Assembly (NCBI RefSeq): GCF_020010925.1
Contig: NZ_JAGJBZ010000002.1
Span: forward strand, 1,302,001-1,366,000
DNA: 64,000 nucleotides
Reading direction: 5' to 3'
DNA from: Streptomyces griseiscabiei
GTDB lineage: Bacteria; Actinomycetota; Actinomycetes; Streptomycetales; Streptomycetaceae
The position numbers and the translations under genes are program-made. The notes under the pieces were generated by a model. It did no database searches and was not told the DNA's origin. It saw only the letters and a program-made list of their open reading frames with translations. Shown one piece after another: positions 31,206-38,980 of the stretch; the stretch's first letter is position 1, and each line of letters opens with the position of its first letter.

Positions 31206-32267
31206 GCCGCTGCCTCTCAAGCCGGGAGTAACCCGACCCTATCCAGCGGCGCCCCGGGGGCACGCAGGTACCAGGACATGAGACGACCAGAATGGGCGCG
31301 GCCCTGATCCAGCCCTCCTTGGGGAGACGAGGATGAGTCGTGCTGTCTCGACCTCAACGTTGAACGCGCCTTAAGGCAGCATGCCCGCACCAAGGGACCG
31401 TGACTATCTACAGCTAGGGATTCGCCCACGGCAGACAAGAAATAGCTCCTAAAGACTGGAAAGGTGCGCCGGGACCATGTCAACGTACAACGTCCCGCAA
31501 AACACCAGGTCAACGGTGCTGCTACTCGGTGCGATCAGGTTCCCGAAACCGCTCGAAATGACGCGCCGCATAAGTTGGCCCGCTGGCGTGGCTCCGACTT
31601 GGGAGGCCCGTCTGTCTGAATCCGCTATCCGATCTGCCCGCTTCACTTCACCCGCGCTGACTGTCCTTGGCGGACTGAGGATCTATTGCAACGGGGATAC
31701 CGCGGTAATCGTGTTGTCCTCGCGTATGTCGCGGGGCATCCCGGTGCCCCAAGTGGCAAGTGGAAGCGGCCTGCTGGGTTCCCGAGCGTCGCGCCACGGC
31801 GAATCTCGACTGGCTCGTGGACGACGGCCTGCTGACGGTCGCCTCGGACGGCGCGCCCCGAGCCCTGCGTTCGTATCTAATCCCTTCGCCGACGGCGAGC
31901 CCAAGAAGACGCCAGGTATGTGATGCGGCGCGCAACATAGCCGACGATCGCCGGTTAGCCAAACCGGCGATCGTCGCGACTATTGAGGTGTTCGCATTCG
32001 GCTGCGCTTGGCGGTGGAGTCGTGGCGATGCAGGCAGCTTCGCGTTGGCAAGAGGAGGCGCGGGGCAACTCTGCTGCGGCGCTTCCCGCCGTAGGCAGCG
32101 CGGGTCGCCGGCAGGCGGCCGTCCTTGCGTAGACCGCGCGAGGTGTTGCTGTCGCATCCCCTGTCGCTCCTCGTTCCTCAGCAAGGAAACCCTGCCATGC
32201 GCCGATCCGCGATACCCCCTGCTGAGATGACGCCGAGTCCTGTCCTCGACGCCTGCGAGGCGGCGGC
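31206..32267. other. 1.06-kb region of degraded or uncertain coding content before the integrase module
   Basis: No complete gene is convincing. A stretch around 31760-31920 reads as protein-like in the plus strand from GTG (EAACWVPERRATANLDWLVD, DGLLTVASDGAPRALRSYLI) but has no clear ribosome site and runs into the palindrome at 31942-31976, suggesting the remnant of an element gene. A second plus frame covers 31477-31923 without recognisable motifs. Composition is more AT-rich than neighbours near 31390-31560. This fits the decayed edge of a mobile element. Confidence 0.4.
31934..31985. repeat. 52-bp palindromic repeat, copy A
   Basis: Contains a perfect 15-bp stem (31942-31956 with 31962-31976; arm CGACGATCGCCGGTT) and 5-nt loop, flanked by AACATAGC and GACTATTG. 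Copy B at 34350-34401 matches 44 of 52 positions. One stem pair, C-G here, is G-C in copy B. The two copies flank the first integrase module, so they may be recombination or regulatory sites; no T-run follows, so a terminator is less likely. Confidence 0.7.
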
Positions 32268-32465
32268 GTGGCAGTAGCAGCTCGGCCCGGGGCAAAGCTG
32301 ACGGTCGATGACGTGTGCGACGAGCTGGGGATTGCTCGATCCACCTTCTACGACTGGCGACAGAAGGGGCGAGGACCACGCTGCATCCGCCTTCCCAACG
32401 GAAGCCTCCGGATACGGCGTAGCGATTTCGAAAACTGGCTTAGTGATTGTGAGGACGCATCTTGA
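32268..32465 (+). CDS. Excisionase-like HTH DNA-binding protein
   Basis: 65 aa from GTG at 32268. DDVCDELGIARSTFYDWRQK with GPRCIRLPNGSLRIRRSDFE is the helix-turn-helix plus beta-wing of HTH_17/AlpA-like excisionases found beside actinobacterial integrases. Its stop overlaps the TTG start of the integrase (TTGA), so the two are translated together. It probably directs excision of the element and may regulate the integrase. Length is typical. The small size makes the start less sure; no in-frame ATG precedes it closely. Confidence 0.82.
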   Translation: MAVAARPGAKLTVDDVCDELGIARSTFYDWRQKGRGPRCIRLPNGSLRIRRSDFENWLSDCEDAS

Positions 32466-33856
32466 TCGATGGCACGTTTGACGTACGGATCTACAACATC
32501 GAGCGCCGGACCCGAGCGAACGGATACACCTACAAGGTGGTCTGGAAGGTCGGCACCAAGAAGCACAGCAAGACCTACCCGACCAAAGCACTCGCGGATG
32601 CCCGACGCTCCGATCTGTTGACCGCAGTCAAGCGTGGCGAGCCCTTCAGCACCGAGACCGGCATGCCGATCTCGTACTCCAGCAAGGCCGCGGACACCAA
32701 CTGGTACGACTTCGCGGTCGAGTTCGTCGACAAGTCCTGGCCGCACTTCTCCGCCAACCAGCGGAAGAACGTGGCCAAGGCGATGACCCCCGCGACCATC
32801 GCCTTGCTCCGGACGCCTCCGAAGCAGTTCGACCCGGTCAAGGTGCGGACCGCGCTGCGCGAGTGGGCCTTCAACTCCAAGCGCCGGACCAACCCCGAAG
32901 AGTCGATGCCCGACGAGGTTCGCGTCATCCTCGACTGGGTCCAGCGCAATACGCTGTCGATGGCAGCGTGGGAGCAGTCGGACCGAATCGACACGGTCGT
33001 CTCCGCTCTCGGAACGCTGCTGGACGGCACTGCCGCAGCGGCCAGCTCCGTGTCCCGCAACCGGCGGATCATGAACCTGGCGATGGAGTACGCCGTCCGC
33101 CACGGCATCCTCCGCCAGAACCCCCTGCCGAAGGGCAAGGGTAGTGGAGGGGGTGCACCCAAGGTCGCTCAGGCCATCGACAAACGCTCTCTGCTGAACC
33201 CTGAGCAGGTCACCGCGCTCCTCGATTGGATCGGCAAGCGGCCCCTGCGGCGGGGGCCTCTCTATCGGGCCTTCTTCGCGACCCTCTGCTACGCAGGTCT
33301 CCGCCCGGAGGAAGCCGTCGCGCTTCATGTGAGCGACGCCATACTGCCCGAAACGGGCTGGGGTGAATTCATCGTCCACAGCGCCCGGCCGGAGGTCGGC
33401 AGCCAATGGACCGACAGCGGAGAGCCTCACGATGACCGTGACCTGAAGGGGCGAGCGGAGGGCGACACCCGCACTGTGCCCATCCACCCCGACCTTGTCG
33501 CCTTCCTTCGCGAGGTCATCGTCCAGTACAAGCTCAAGCCGACCGACCTCCTCTTCCCCGGAGAGTTTGGCGGCAGGCTGTCCGGCTCGGTGTTCCGACG
33601 GGTCTGGGACAAGGCCCGAGCGGAGGTCCTCCAGCCCCACGAGTACAAGTCGCCGGCGGGTAAGCGCGTGTACGACTGCCGCCACACCTGCCTCACCGCG
33701 TGGCTCAATAAGGGCATACCTCCGGCCCAGGTCGCCGAGTGGGCCGGGAACAGCGTGCCCGTGCTCCTGGCCATCTATGCGCGGTGCATCGTCGGTCAGC
33801 GGGACAACTACCTGAAGCAGATCTACGACGTCAGGTATGTCGGCAAGGCAGAGTAA
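32462..33856 (+). CDS. int: Tyrosine-recombinase integrase, module 1
   Basis: 464 aa from TTG at 32462, overlapping the excisionase stop. The N-terminal part (TYKVVWKVGTKKHSKTYPTK) is an arm-binding-like domain, about residues 80-220 the core-binding domain, and the catalytic domain follows. Catalytic residues are R281 (YAGLRPEEAVAL), R407-H408 (YDCRHTCLTAWL, with Tyr404 where HxxR normally has His) and Tyr439 (AIYARC). The missing first His and a WAGNS in place of the usual LGH mark a divergent subgroup; activity is still plausible because other members share this pattern. An 18-bp-stem terminator lies 13 bp downstream and a tRNA-Arg 3' fragment 264 bp downstream, the likely att side. Confidence 0.88.
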   Translation: MIDGTFDVRIYNIERRTRANGYTYKVVWKVGTKKHSKTYPTKALADARRSDLLTAVKRGEPFSTETGMPISYSSKAADTNWYDFAVEFVDKSWPHFSANQRKNVAKAMTPATIALLRTPPKQFDPVKVRTALREWAFNSKRRTNPEESMPDEVRVILDWVQRNTLSMAAWEQSDRIDTVVSALGTLLDGTAAAASSVSRNRRIMNLAMEYAVRHGILRQNPLPKGKGSGGGAPKVAQAIDKRSLLNPEQVTALLDWIGKRPLRRGPLYRAFFATLCYAGLRPEEAVALHVSDAILPETGWGEFIVHSARPEVGSQWTDSGEPHDDRDLKGRAEGDTRTVPIHPDLVAFLREVIVQYKLKPTDLLFPGEFGGRLSGSVFRRVWDKARAEVLQPHEYKSPAGKRVYDCRHTCLTAWLNKGIPPAQVAEWAGNSVPVLLAIYARCIVGQRDNYLKQIYDVRYVGKAE

Positions 33857-33868
33857 GCCCGGATGCGA

Positions 33869-33915
33869 GAAGGGCGGTGTGGGACCTCCATGGATGGGGT
33901 CCCACACCGCCCTTC
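33869..33915 (+). terminator. Integrase terminator hairpin
   Basis: Perfect 18-bp stem (33869-33886 with 33898-33915; arm begins GAAGGGCGGTGTGGGACC) and an 11-nt loop, starting 13 bp after the integrase stop. No long T-run follows, as is usual in Streptomyces. Confidence 0.85.
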
Positions 33916-34067
33916 GGCGTTGCTCGGCAGACGTTCTTTTGGTGTATCTGAGTGGTGGAGGCTGGGGGACGCATGGGGGACAGACACCCGTAGAAACCCA
34001 GTTTCAGCCGGTGTCAGCCGGACTCCCACGCCTTTCGGCGAACCGGCGTAGGCTGGAAATGTACGGA

Positions 34068-34086
34068 GGTCAGACACAGTCTGACC
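34068..34086. repeat. Palindrome between the integrase and the tRNA fragment
   Basis: GGTCAGAC and GTCTGACC are perfect inverted 8-bp arms with a 3-bp spacer, 34 bp from the tRNA fragment. A further GAGGTCAG lies at 34112-34119. The position suits an integrase or excisionase arm site. Confidence 0.45.
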
Positions 34087-34119
34087 AGGCAAAATGCGGT
34101 CCGCCTGACGCGAGGTCAG

Positions 34120-34178
34120 TGGCGCCCCCGGCAGGACTCGAACCTGCGGCCAAGCGCTTAGAAGGCGCCTGCTCTATT
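34120..34178 (-). tRNA. tRNA-Arg(UCU) 3' fragment (attachment-site remnant)
   Basis: Read on the minus strand, the sequence gives a D-arm end (ATAGAGC), an anticodon stem with loop CTTCTAA (anticodon UCU), a T-arm GCAGG-TTCGAGT-CCTGC, acceptor strand CGGGGGC, discriminator G and CCA. The 5' acceptor strand and most of the D-arm are absent, replaced by unrelated sequence. This is the usual footprint of tyrosine-recombinase integration into a tRNA 3' end. Confidence 0.8.
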
Positions 34179-34349
34179 CCCGCGTTTGGCACGTTCAGAT
34201 CGACCGCTCAGTGGCCGGGAGTCAGCGATTCTGGGTCAGCATGGTGATTCGCTCACGGCAGACGCATTGAGCCCGGAAGGGACTGGAATTGTGCGGCGAA
34301 GCAAGTGAACCTAGAGCAGCTCACGGAAGATCATCTGCGTGGTCGGCGG

Positions 34350-34401
34350 AACATAGCACGGGATCGCCGGTTACCCAAACCGGCGATCCTCCGGACTATT
34401 G
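34350..34401. repeat. 52-bp palindromic repeat, copy B
   Basis: Perfect 12-bp stem (34361-34372 with 34378-34389; arm GGATCGCCGGTT) around loop ACCCA, flanked by AACATAGC and GACTATTG as in copy A at 31934-31985. It lies 84 bp upstream of the recombinase-derived gene at 34485. Confidence 0.7.
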
Positions 34402-34484
34402 GAGTGGTCCGGTCGCCGTGCGATTCACAGGCGGTGCCCGGACTGCCGTGCCTACCCCCACGCCTCACCCCAAGGAGCTCACAC

Positions 34485-35189
34485 ATGGCCGCAGTTGTTG
34501 GTGCCAAGACGTTTCATCTGACCGATCGGCAGTGCTTTTCGATCCTGGACTGGGCCGCCGAGCAGCCGCAGAACGGTCTCGTACTGCGAGCCTTCCTGGC
34601 GTCCATCGCCCTCGCGGCGCTGCAGCCGAAGGAGGCCCTGGTGCTGCGTGTCCGAGACGTGGAACTCGCGGACGACGGCAGTGGTTGGCTGCTGATCCAC
34701 CCTCAGGGACAAGAGCGCCGCGAGACGGATTCGGAGTGCGCGGGCGCCGAACGGCGTGTTCCCGCCTGCCGGGAGTTGGTGGCGCTCCTGAAGGCGGAGA
34801 TCACCCGGCGCGACCTCCGCCCCGATGACGCGATATTCGTTCTCGACGACGGGCGACCGCTGACCGCCCCGGTCTACCGGAAGATCTGGCAGCAAGCGCG
34901 GGCGGCGGTTCTGGAAGCGCACGAGGCCGACTCGTCGCTCGGCAGGAATATCTTTGCTCTGCGTGACGCGTGCATCGCGGCGTGGCTGAAGAACGGTGAC
35001 CAAAGCGCGGCGCACATCTTCGTGGTGGCCGAGTGCGCCGGAATGAGCGCTCCTCGCCTCGCCGAACGCTTCGCGCACTGCCTTCGTAAGCCGACACGGG
35101 ATGAAATCCCTTGGGACCGGCTCGAAGCTGCCCTCGCCCTTCCTGACCTGTCGAGTGAGCCTGCCCCGACCGCCGTGCGCCGTCCGTAG
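34485..35189 (+). CDS. Recombinase-derived protein with substituted catalytic residues
   Basis: 234 aa from ATG at 34485 after AAGGAG. It aligns by eye with the catalytic half of the integrase at 32462: LTDRQCFSILDWAAEQPQNG with LNPEQVTALLDWIGKRPL, YRKIWQQARAAVLEAHE with FRRVWDKARAEVLQPHE, and ALRDACIAAWLKNG with DCRHTCLTAWLNKG. The active-site Arg is Gln47 (ALQPKEAL), the RH pair is Arg160-Asp161, and the nucleophilic Tyr is Phe196 (ERFAHC). It lacks the arm- and core-binding domains. The frame is intact, so selection may keep it as a DNA-binding or dimerising modulator of recombination. It could alternatively be a young decayed duplicate. Confidence 0.75.
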   Translation: MAAVVGAKTFHLTDRQCFSILDWAAEQPQNGLVLRAFLASIALAALQPKEALVLRVRDVELADDGSGWLLIHPQGQERRETDSECAGAERRVPACRELVALLKAEITRRDLRPDDAIFVLDDGRPLTAPVYRKIWQQARAAVLEAHEADSSLGRNIFALRDACIAAWLKNGDQSAAHIFVVAECAGMSAPRLAERFAHCLRKPTRDEIPWDRLEAALALPDLSSEPAPTAVRRP

Positions 35190-35312
35190 CGCTGTTCCGC
35201 GTTGTGGATCGTCTGCGATTCCCTTCCTGCCGCATGACAAGGCGACGGGTGGGCGGAATTGGATTTCCGCCCACCCGGGCTCACTCCGCCCCTACCTCAC
35301 AGAGAACCACCG

Positions 35313-35615
35313 ATGCCTGGACGATCTTCGCTTGCCGCTACAGCTTCCTCAGGCGCCACATCCGCCGCCTTCCTGACCGTGAAGAACGCCGCCGACTATC
35401 TCGGCCTCTCACCCCACACGCTCTACGTCTGGCGCCACCGTCGCCAGGGACCCCCGAGCTTCCGTATGGGACCCCGCGGTCGCGTCATGTACCGGCTCGA
35501 AGCGCTCGACGCCTGGGTCCGCGAACAGGAACAGGCCGACTCCCGCTCCAACCCGGCCCTCAACCCGCTCAACACCCCTCTGCAGGAGCGGTCGAGCCGC
35601 TTCCTCAGCGCCTGA
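35313..35615 (+). CDS. Excisionase-like HTH protein, module 2
   Basis: 100 aa from ATG at 35313. FLTVKNAADYLGLSPHTLYV, WRHRRQGPPSFRMGPRGRVM and YRLEALDAWVREQEQ form an HTH_17 helix-turn-helix with wing, as in actinobacterial excisionases/AlpA. The N-terminal 25 residues are low-complexity Ser/Ala. The second integrase begins 53 bp downstream in the same direction, so the pair forms a standard xis-int unit. It may control excision and repress the integrase. Little similarity to the module 1 excisionase beyond the fold. Confidence 0.85.
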   Translation: MPGRSSLAATASSGATSAAFLTVKNAADYLGLSPHTLYVWRHRRQGPPSFRMGPRGRVMYRLEALDAWVREQEQADSRSNPALNPLNTPLQERSSRFLSA

Positions 35616-35668
35616 AACCCCAAGCGCCGTAGAGCGTTGCCTCCATCCCCATCACCAAGGAGTTCCAC

Positions 35669-36916
35669 CTGGCCGGCTACATAGAAGACCGATGGCTGAG
35701 GAAGCGCCCCAACCCGAAGACCGGCAAACGTGACCGTACCGCCATGTACGGCAAGTGCACCCGCTATCGCGTCAAGGGCATCCCCGGTGTCAAGGACCGT
35801 TCCTTCGACGCCCTCCAGGACGCCAAGACCTGGCTCGCCCAGGCTCAGACCGACGCTCGCCGTGGCGAGTTCGTCGATCCGCGCGATGGGGCCATCTCCC
35901 TCAAGGACTACATCGCGACCCACTGGTGGCCCACCCAGAGCGGTGACCCGTCCACGATCGAACGGATCGAGCAGAGGGTACGCCGGCACATCGTTCCCCA
36001 CCTGGGCGCTCAGCCGCTCAACGCTATCGGCACAGAAGTCCTGCGCCACTGGAAGAAGCGGCTGGAGAAGGACCTCGGTCCGACCTCGATCCGTCTCGTC
36101 TGGGCGACGCTCTCCAGCATCCTCCAGGCCGCCGTCGAGGATCGCCGCCTCGGACGTAACCCATGCCGGTCCAGCACGGTCGGCCCTCCGGCCGCCGCAC
36201 CCGGCAGGGTCGAAGCGTGGCCGCCCGAACGGGTCCTGGCGGTACGGGAGGCCCTGCCGGATCGCTACCGACTCCTCCTCGTGATCGGAGCAGGTCTCGG
36301 GCTCCGCCAAGGGGAGGCGCTCGGTCTCTCGACGGACGACATCGACTTCGAGAAGGAAGTCGTGCACGTCCGGCGGCAGGTCAAGATGGTGCGGGCGAAA
36401 CTGTGCTTCGCGCTTCCCAAGGGCCGCAAGGTCCGCGACGTGCCGCTGCCGGCCAGCGTCGCCCGGGCCATCCGGCAGCACATTGTGCAGTTCGCGCCGG
36501 TACCGGTCACGCTGCCGTGGGACGACCCGACTCCGGCCAAGACGCCGGTGGAAGCCAAACACCGGCGGCCGAGGACCTACAACCTCCTGGTGACAGGACG
36601 CGAGCGGAAGGCCATCAACCGGAACTACCTCAACTCCTACGTGTGGAAGCCCGCTCTGGCCACGGCGGGCGTGATCGCACCGCTGGACGAGGGCAGCACC
36701 GACGGTGCTCGCGTGTGGGAGCCGTCCCGGGAGCACGGCTTCCACGCCCTGCGCCACTTCTACGCCTCCGAGGAACTGGAGGCTGGCGAATCGGTCGTCT
36801 CCCTGGCACGCTGGCTGGGGCACTCCGACCCCGGGTTCACGCTGCGGAAGTACTCCCACTTCCTGCCCCGCGCTGGTGCACGGGGCAGCGCCGCCATCGA
36901 CGCGATCTTCGCGTAG
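35669..36916 (+). CDS. int: Tyrosine-recombinase integrase, module 2, probable CTG start
   Basis: 415 aa if translation starts at CTG 35669, which is 6 nt after AAGGAG and gives xAGYIEDRWLRKRPNPKTG, the N-terminus I remember from related integrases starting MAGYIEDRW. The first ATG (35744) would give 390 aa and lose that segment. In the 415-aa numbering the catalytic residues are complete: R213 (GLGLRQGEAL), H359 and R362-H363 (GFHALRHFYA), H385 (WLGHSD) and Tyr395 (LRKYSHF). Residues about 75-160 are the SAM-like core-binding domain. An active integrase of an integrative plasmid or prophage; its attachment site may lie at the AAGTCCCAGAG repeat downstream. Confidence 0.88.
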   Translation: MAGYIEDRWLRKRPNPKTGKRDRTAMYGKCTRYRVKGIPGVKDRSFDALQDAKTWLAQAQTDARRGEFVDPRDGAISLKDYIATHWWPTQSGDPSTIERIEQRVRRHIVPHLGAQPLNAIGTEVLRHWKKRLEKDLGPTSIRLVWATLSSILQAAVEDRRLGRNPCRSSTVGPPAAAPGRVEAWPPERVLAVREALPDRYRLLLVIGAGLGLRQGEALGLSTDDIDFEKEVVHVRRQVKMVRAKLCFALPKGRKVRDVPLPASVARAIRQHIVQFAPVPVTLPWDDPTPAKTPVEAKHRRPRTYNLLVTGRERKAINRNYLNSYVWKPALATAGVIAPLDEGSTDGARVWEPSREHGFHALRHFYASEELEAGESVVSLARWLGHSDPGFTLRKYSHFLPRAGARGSAAIDAIFA

Positions 36917-36971
36917 CCACGGCCGGTCGGCAGAGCCTTTGGAGCGTGGCCCGTAGCCCGCCGCGGGCTCA

Positions 36972-36993
36972 AAGTCCCAGAGAAGTCCCAGAG
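36972..36993. repeat. 11-bp tandem repeat after integrase 2
   Basis: AAGTCCCAGAG occurs twice in tandem, 55 bp after the integrase stop and before the convergent MurA gene. Such repeats downstream of int often serve as recombinase arm-binding sites. An imperfect inverted pair (GCCGCCGCACCC and GGGTGTGGCGGC) lies just beyond, which may act as a bidirectional terminator. Confidence 0.5.
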
Positions 36994-37059
36994 GTGCCGC
37001 CGCACCCCCTCCTGGCCCACTAAGTAGCAGGTCAGGCAGGGTGTGGCGGCATTCGCGTA

Positions 37060-38589
37060 TCAAATGTCCCGGAAGATCTCGATCTGCGCCCCCACCGAGT
37101 TCAGCCGCTCCGCCAGGTCCTCGTAACCGCGGTTGATGACATAGACGTTGCGGAGCACGGACGTGCCGTCGGCGGCCATCATCGCGAGGAGGACGACCAC
37201 GGCGGGGCGGAGGGCCGGTGGGCACATCATCTCGGCGGCGCGCCAGCGGGTGGGGCCCTCGACCAGGACGCGGTGGGGGTCGAGGAGTTGGAGGCGGCCG
37301 CCCAGGCGGTTGAGGTCGGTGAGGTAGATCGCGCGGTTGTCGTAGACCCAGTCGTGGATGAGGGTCTGGCCCTGCGCGGCGGCGGCGATGGCCGCGAAGA
37401 ACGGGACGTTGTCGATGTTCAGGCCGGGGAACGGCATGGGGTGGATCTTGTCGATCGGGGCCTGGAGTTTGGAGGGGCGGACGGTGAGGTCCACCAGGCG
37501 CGTACGGCCGTTGTCGGCGAAGTACTCCGGTGTGCGGTCGTGGTCGAGGCCCATCTCCTCCAGGACCGCCAGTTCGATCTCCAGGAACTCGATCGGCACC
37601 CGGCGCACGGTCAGTTCGGACTCGGTGACGACCGCGGCGGCGAGCAGGCTCATCGCCTCGACCGGGTCCTCGGAGGGCGAGTAGTCGACGTCCACGTCGA
37701 GGCGCGGGACCCCGTGCACGGTGAGCGTGGTGGTGCCGATGCCCTCCACCCGTACGCCGAGGGCCTCCAGGAAGAAGCAGAGGTCCTGGACCATGTAGTT
37801 GGACGAGGCGTTGCGGATGACGGTCACGCCGTCGTGGCGGGCGGCGGCGAGGAGTGCGTTCTCGGTCACCGTGTCGCCGCGCTCGGTCAGTACGATCGGA
37901 CGGCCGGGGGTGACGGAGCGGTCCACCTCGGCGTGGTAGAGGCCCTCGGTGGCCGTGATGTCGAGCCCGAACCGGCGCAGCGCGATCATGTGCGGTTCGA
38001 TGGTGCGTGTGCCGAGGTCGCAGCCGCCGGCGTACGGCAGTTTGAAGTGGTCCATACGGTGCAGCAGCGGGCCCAGGAACATGATGATCGAGCGGGTGCG
38101 GCGGGCCGCCTCCGCGTCGATCGCGTCGAGGTCCAGTTCGGCCGGCGGCGCGATCTCCAGGTCGACACCGCCGTTGATCCACCGGGTGCGGACGCCGATG
38201 GAGCCGAGCACCTCCAGAAGGCGGTACACCTCCTCGATGCGGGCCACCCTGCGCAGCACTGTGCGCCCCCGGTTCAGCAGGGAGGCGCACAGCAGCGCGA
38301 CGCACGCGTTCTTGCTGGTCTTCACATCGATGGAACCCGACAGCCGACGTCCTCCGACCACCCGTAGATGCATCGGGCCCGCGTATCCCAGCGAGACGAT
38401 CTCACTGTCCAGGGCTTCACCGATTCGAGCGATCATCTCAAGGCTGATGTTTTGATTACCGCGCTCGATTCGATTCACCGCGCTCTGACTCGTGCCGAGC
38501 GCCTCCGCCAACTGTGATTGCGTCCAGCCGCGGTGCTGCCGTGCGTCACGGATGAGCTTGCCGATGCGTTCGAGGTAGTCGTCTGCCAT
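37060..38589 (-). CDS. murA: XRE HTH-MurA fusion (UDP-GlcNAc carboxyvinyltransferase-like)
   Basis: 509 aa. Residues about 8-62 are a Cro/C1 HTH (LIRDARQHRGWTQSQLAEAL, TSQSAVNRIERGNQNISLEM). Residues 72-505 are an EPSP-synthase/MurA fold with the substrate pair SKNA (Lys93-Asn94) and the PEP-loop Cys190 in AGGCDLGTRTIEPH. MurA transfers enolpyruvate from PEP to UDP-GlcNAc, the first step of peptidoglycan synthesis. The HTH fusion is, as I recall, conserved in Streptomyces beside aconitase (SCO5998), suggesting a regulated or regulatory second MurA. Whether it is catalytic or mainly a DNA-binding sensor of UDP-GlcNAc is unknown. Confidence 0.88.
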   Translation of the reverse strand: MADDYLERIGKLIRDARQHRGWTQSQLAEALGTSQSAVNRIERGNQNISLEMIARIGEALDSEIVSLGYAGPMHLRVVGGRRLSGSIDVKTSKNACVALLCASLLNRGRTVLRRVARIEEVYRLLEVLGSIGVRTRWINGGVDLEIAPPAELDLDAIDAEAARRTRSIIMFLGPLLHRMDHFKLPYAGGCDLGTRTIEPHMIALRRFGLDITATEGLYHAEVDRSVTPGRPIVLTERGDTVTENALLAAARHDGVTVIRNASSNYMVQDLCFFLEALGVRVEGIGTTTLTVHGVPRLDVDVDYSPSEDPVEAMSLLAAAVVTESELTVRRVPIEFLEIELAVLEEMGLDHDRTPEYFADNGRTRLVDLTVRPSKLQAPIDKIHPMPFPGLNIDNVPFFAAIAAAAQGQTLIHDWVYDNRAIYLTDLNRLGGRLQLLDPHRVLVEGPTRWRAAEMMCPPALRPAVVVLLAMMAADGTSVLRNVYVINRGYEDLAERLNSVGAQIEIFRDI

Positions 38590-38697
38590 GGGGCAGAGGT
38601 TATCTCAGATATGAGATGGCGCTTCCTGGGGGGTCTGTTGGGGTGGTGGCACGGGTCCGTTCAGGTGACTGGGCAGGTGACGGGAGGTCAACCGTGC

Positions 38698-38895
38698 TCA
38701 GCGACGCCGCGCGTTGCGGGTGCGGCGCCAGCCGAAGGGGCCGGGCAGGTCCATCGACGTCGTGCGGCGCCCCGTGCTGCTGTGCGTGTGGCGCGGACCG
38801 TTGCGGCCGCCGGTGGTGAGGGACCAGGAGCGCTTGTTGATGTTCAGTCGCACACCCGGCAGGATGCGGAAACTCTTGCGGAACGTGAGTGGCAT
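38698..38895 (-). CDS. DUF4236 small basic protein
   Basis: 65 aa from ATG at 38895, which follows the strong site AAGGAGG; a longer frame to 38973 is unlikely. The sequence MPLTFRKSFRILPGVRLNIN followed by KRSWSLTTGGR and RHTHSSTGRRTTS matches the DUF4236 pattern, small basic proteins of unknown function found in many bacteria, often alone. No membrane or signal sequence. It lies between the MurA fusion (divergent from its start) and the VOC protein gene, all on the minus strand. Confidence 0.8.
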   Translation of the reverse strand: MPLTFRKSFRILPGVRLNINKRSWSLTTGGRNGPRHTHSSTGRRTTSMDLPGPFGWRRTRNARRR

Positions 38896-38980
38896 GTCTG
38901 CCTCCTTCCCGATGTGTGCCGGGTACCCCACTCCGTGTCCCGCATCCCTGCCGATCGTCGTCAGTGCCCGCAACCGCGGT

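Larger units (their letters stand above)
33857..34484. other. 628-bp gap between integrase modules
   Basis: Holds a terminator hairpin (33869-33915), a palindrome GGTCAGAC-ACA-GTCTGACC (34068-34086), a tRNA-Arg 3' fragment (34120-34178) and the 52-bp repeat copy B (34350-34401). Repeated CAGCCGG motifs occur near 34006-34020. This looks like an attachment-site region with recombinase arm-type sites; no gene is apparent. Confidence 0.6.
32268..36993 (+). mobile_element. Two adjacent tyrosine-recombinase modules of integrative elements
   Basis: Module 1: excisionase-like gene and integrase (32268-33856), a strong terminator and a tRNA-Arg(UCU) 3' fragment. Module 2: a recombinase-derived protein with altered catalytic residues (34485), an excisionase-like gene (35313), a second integrase (35669-36916) and an 11-bp tandem repeat. 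No replication or transfer genes were recognised nearby. Outer boundaries are not resolved, since no intact tRNA-Arg copy was found in the window. Confidence 0.65.

Noticed and set aside
31760..32230. Plus-strand frame with protein-like start EAACWVPERRATANLDWLVD
   Set aside because: Protein-like for about 55 codons, then crosses the palindromic repeat; likely a fragment of an element gene, so described as gap content only.
34120..34178. Complete functional tRNA-Arg gene
   Set aside because: The 5' acceptor strand complementary to CGGGGGC is absent within the needed distance.
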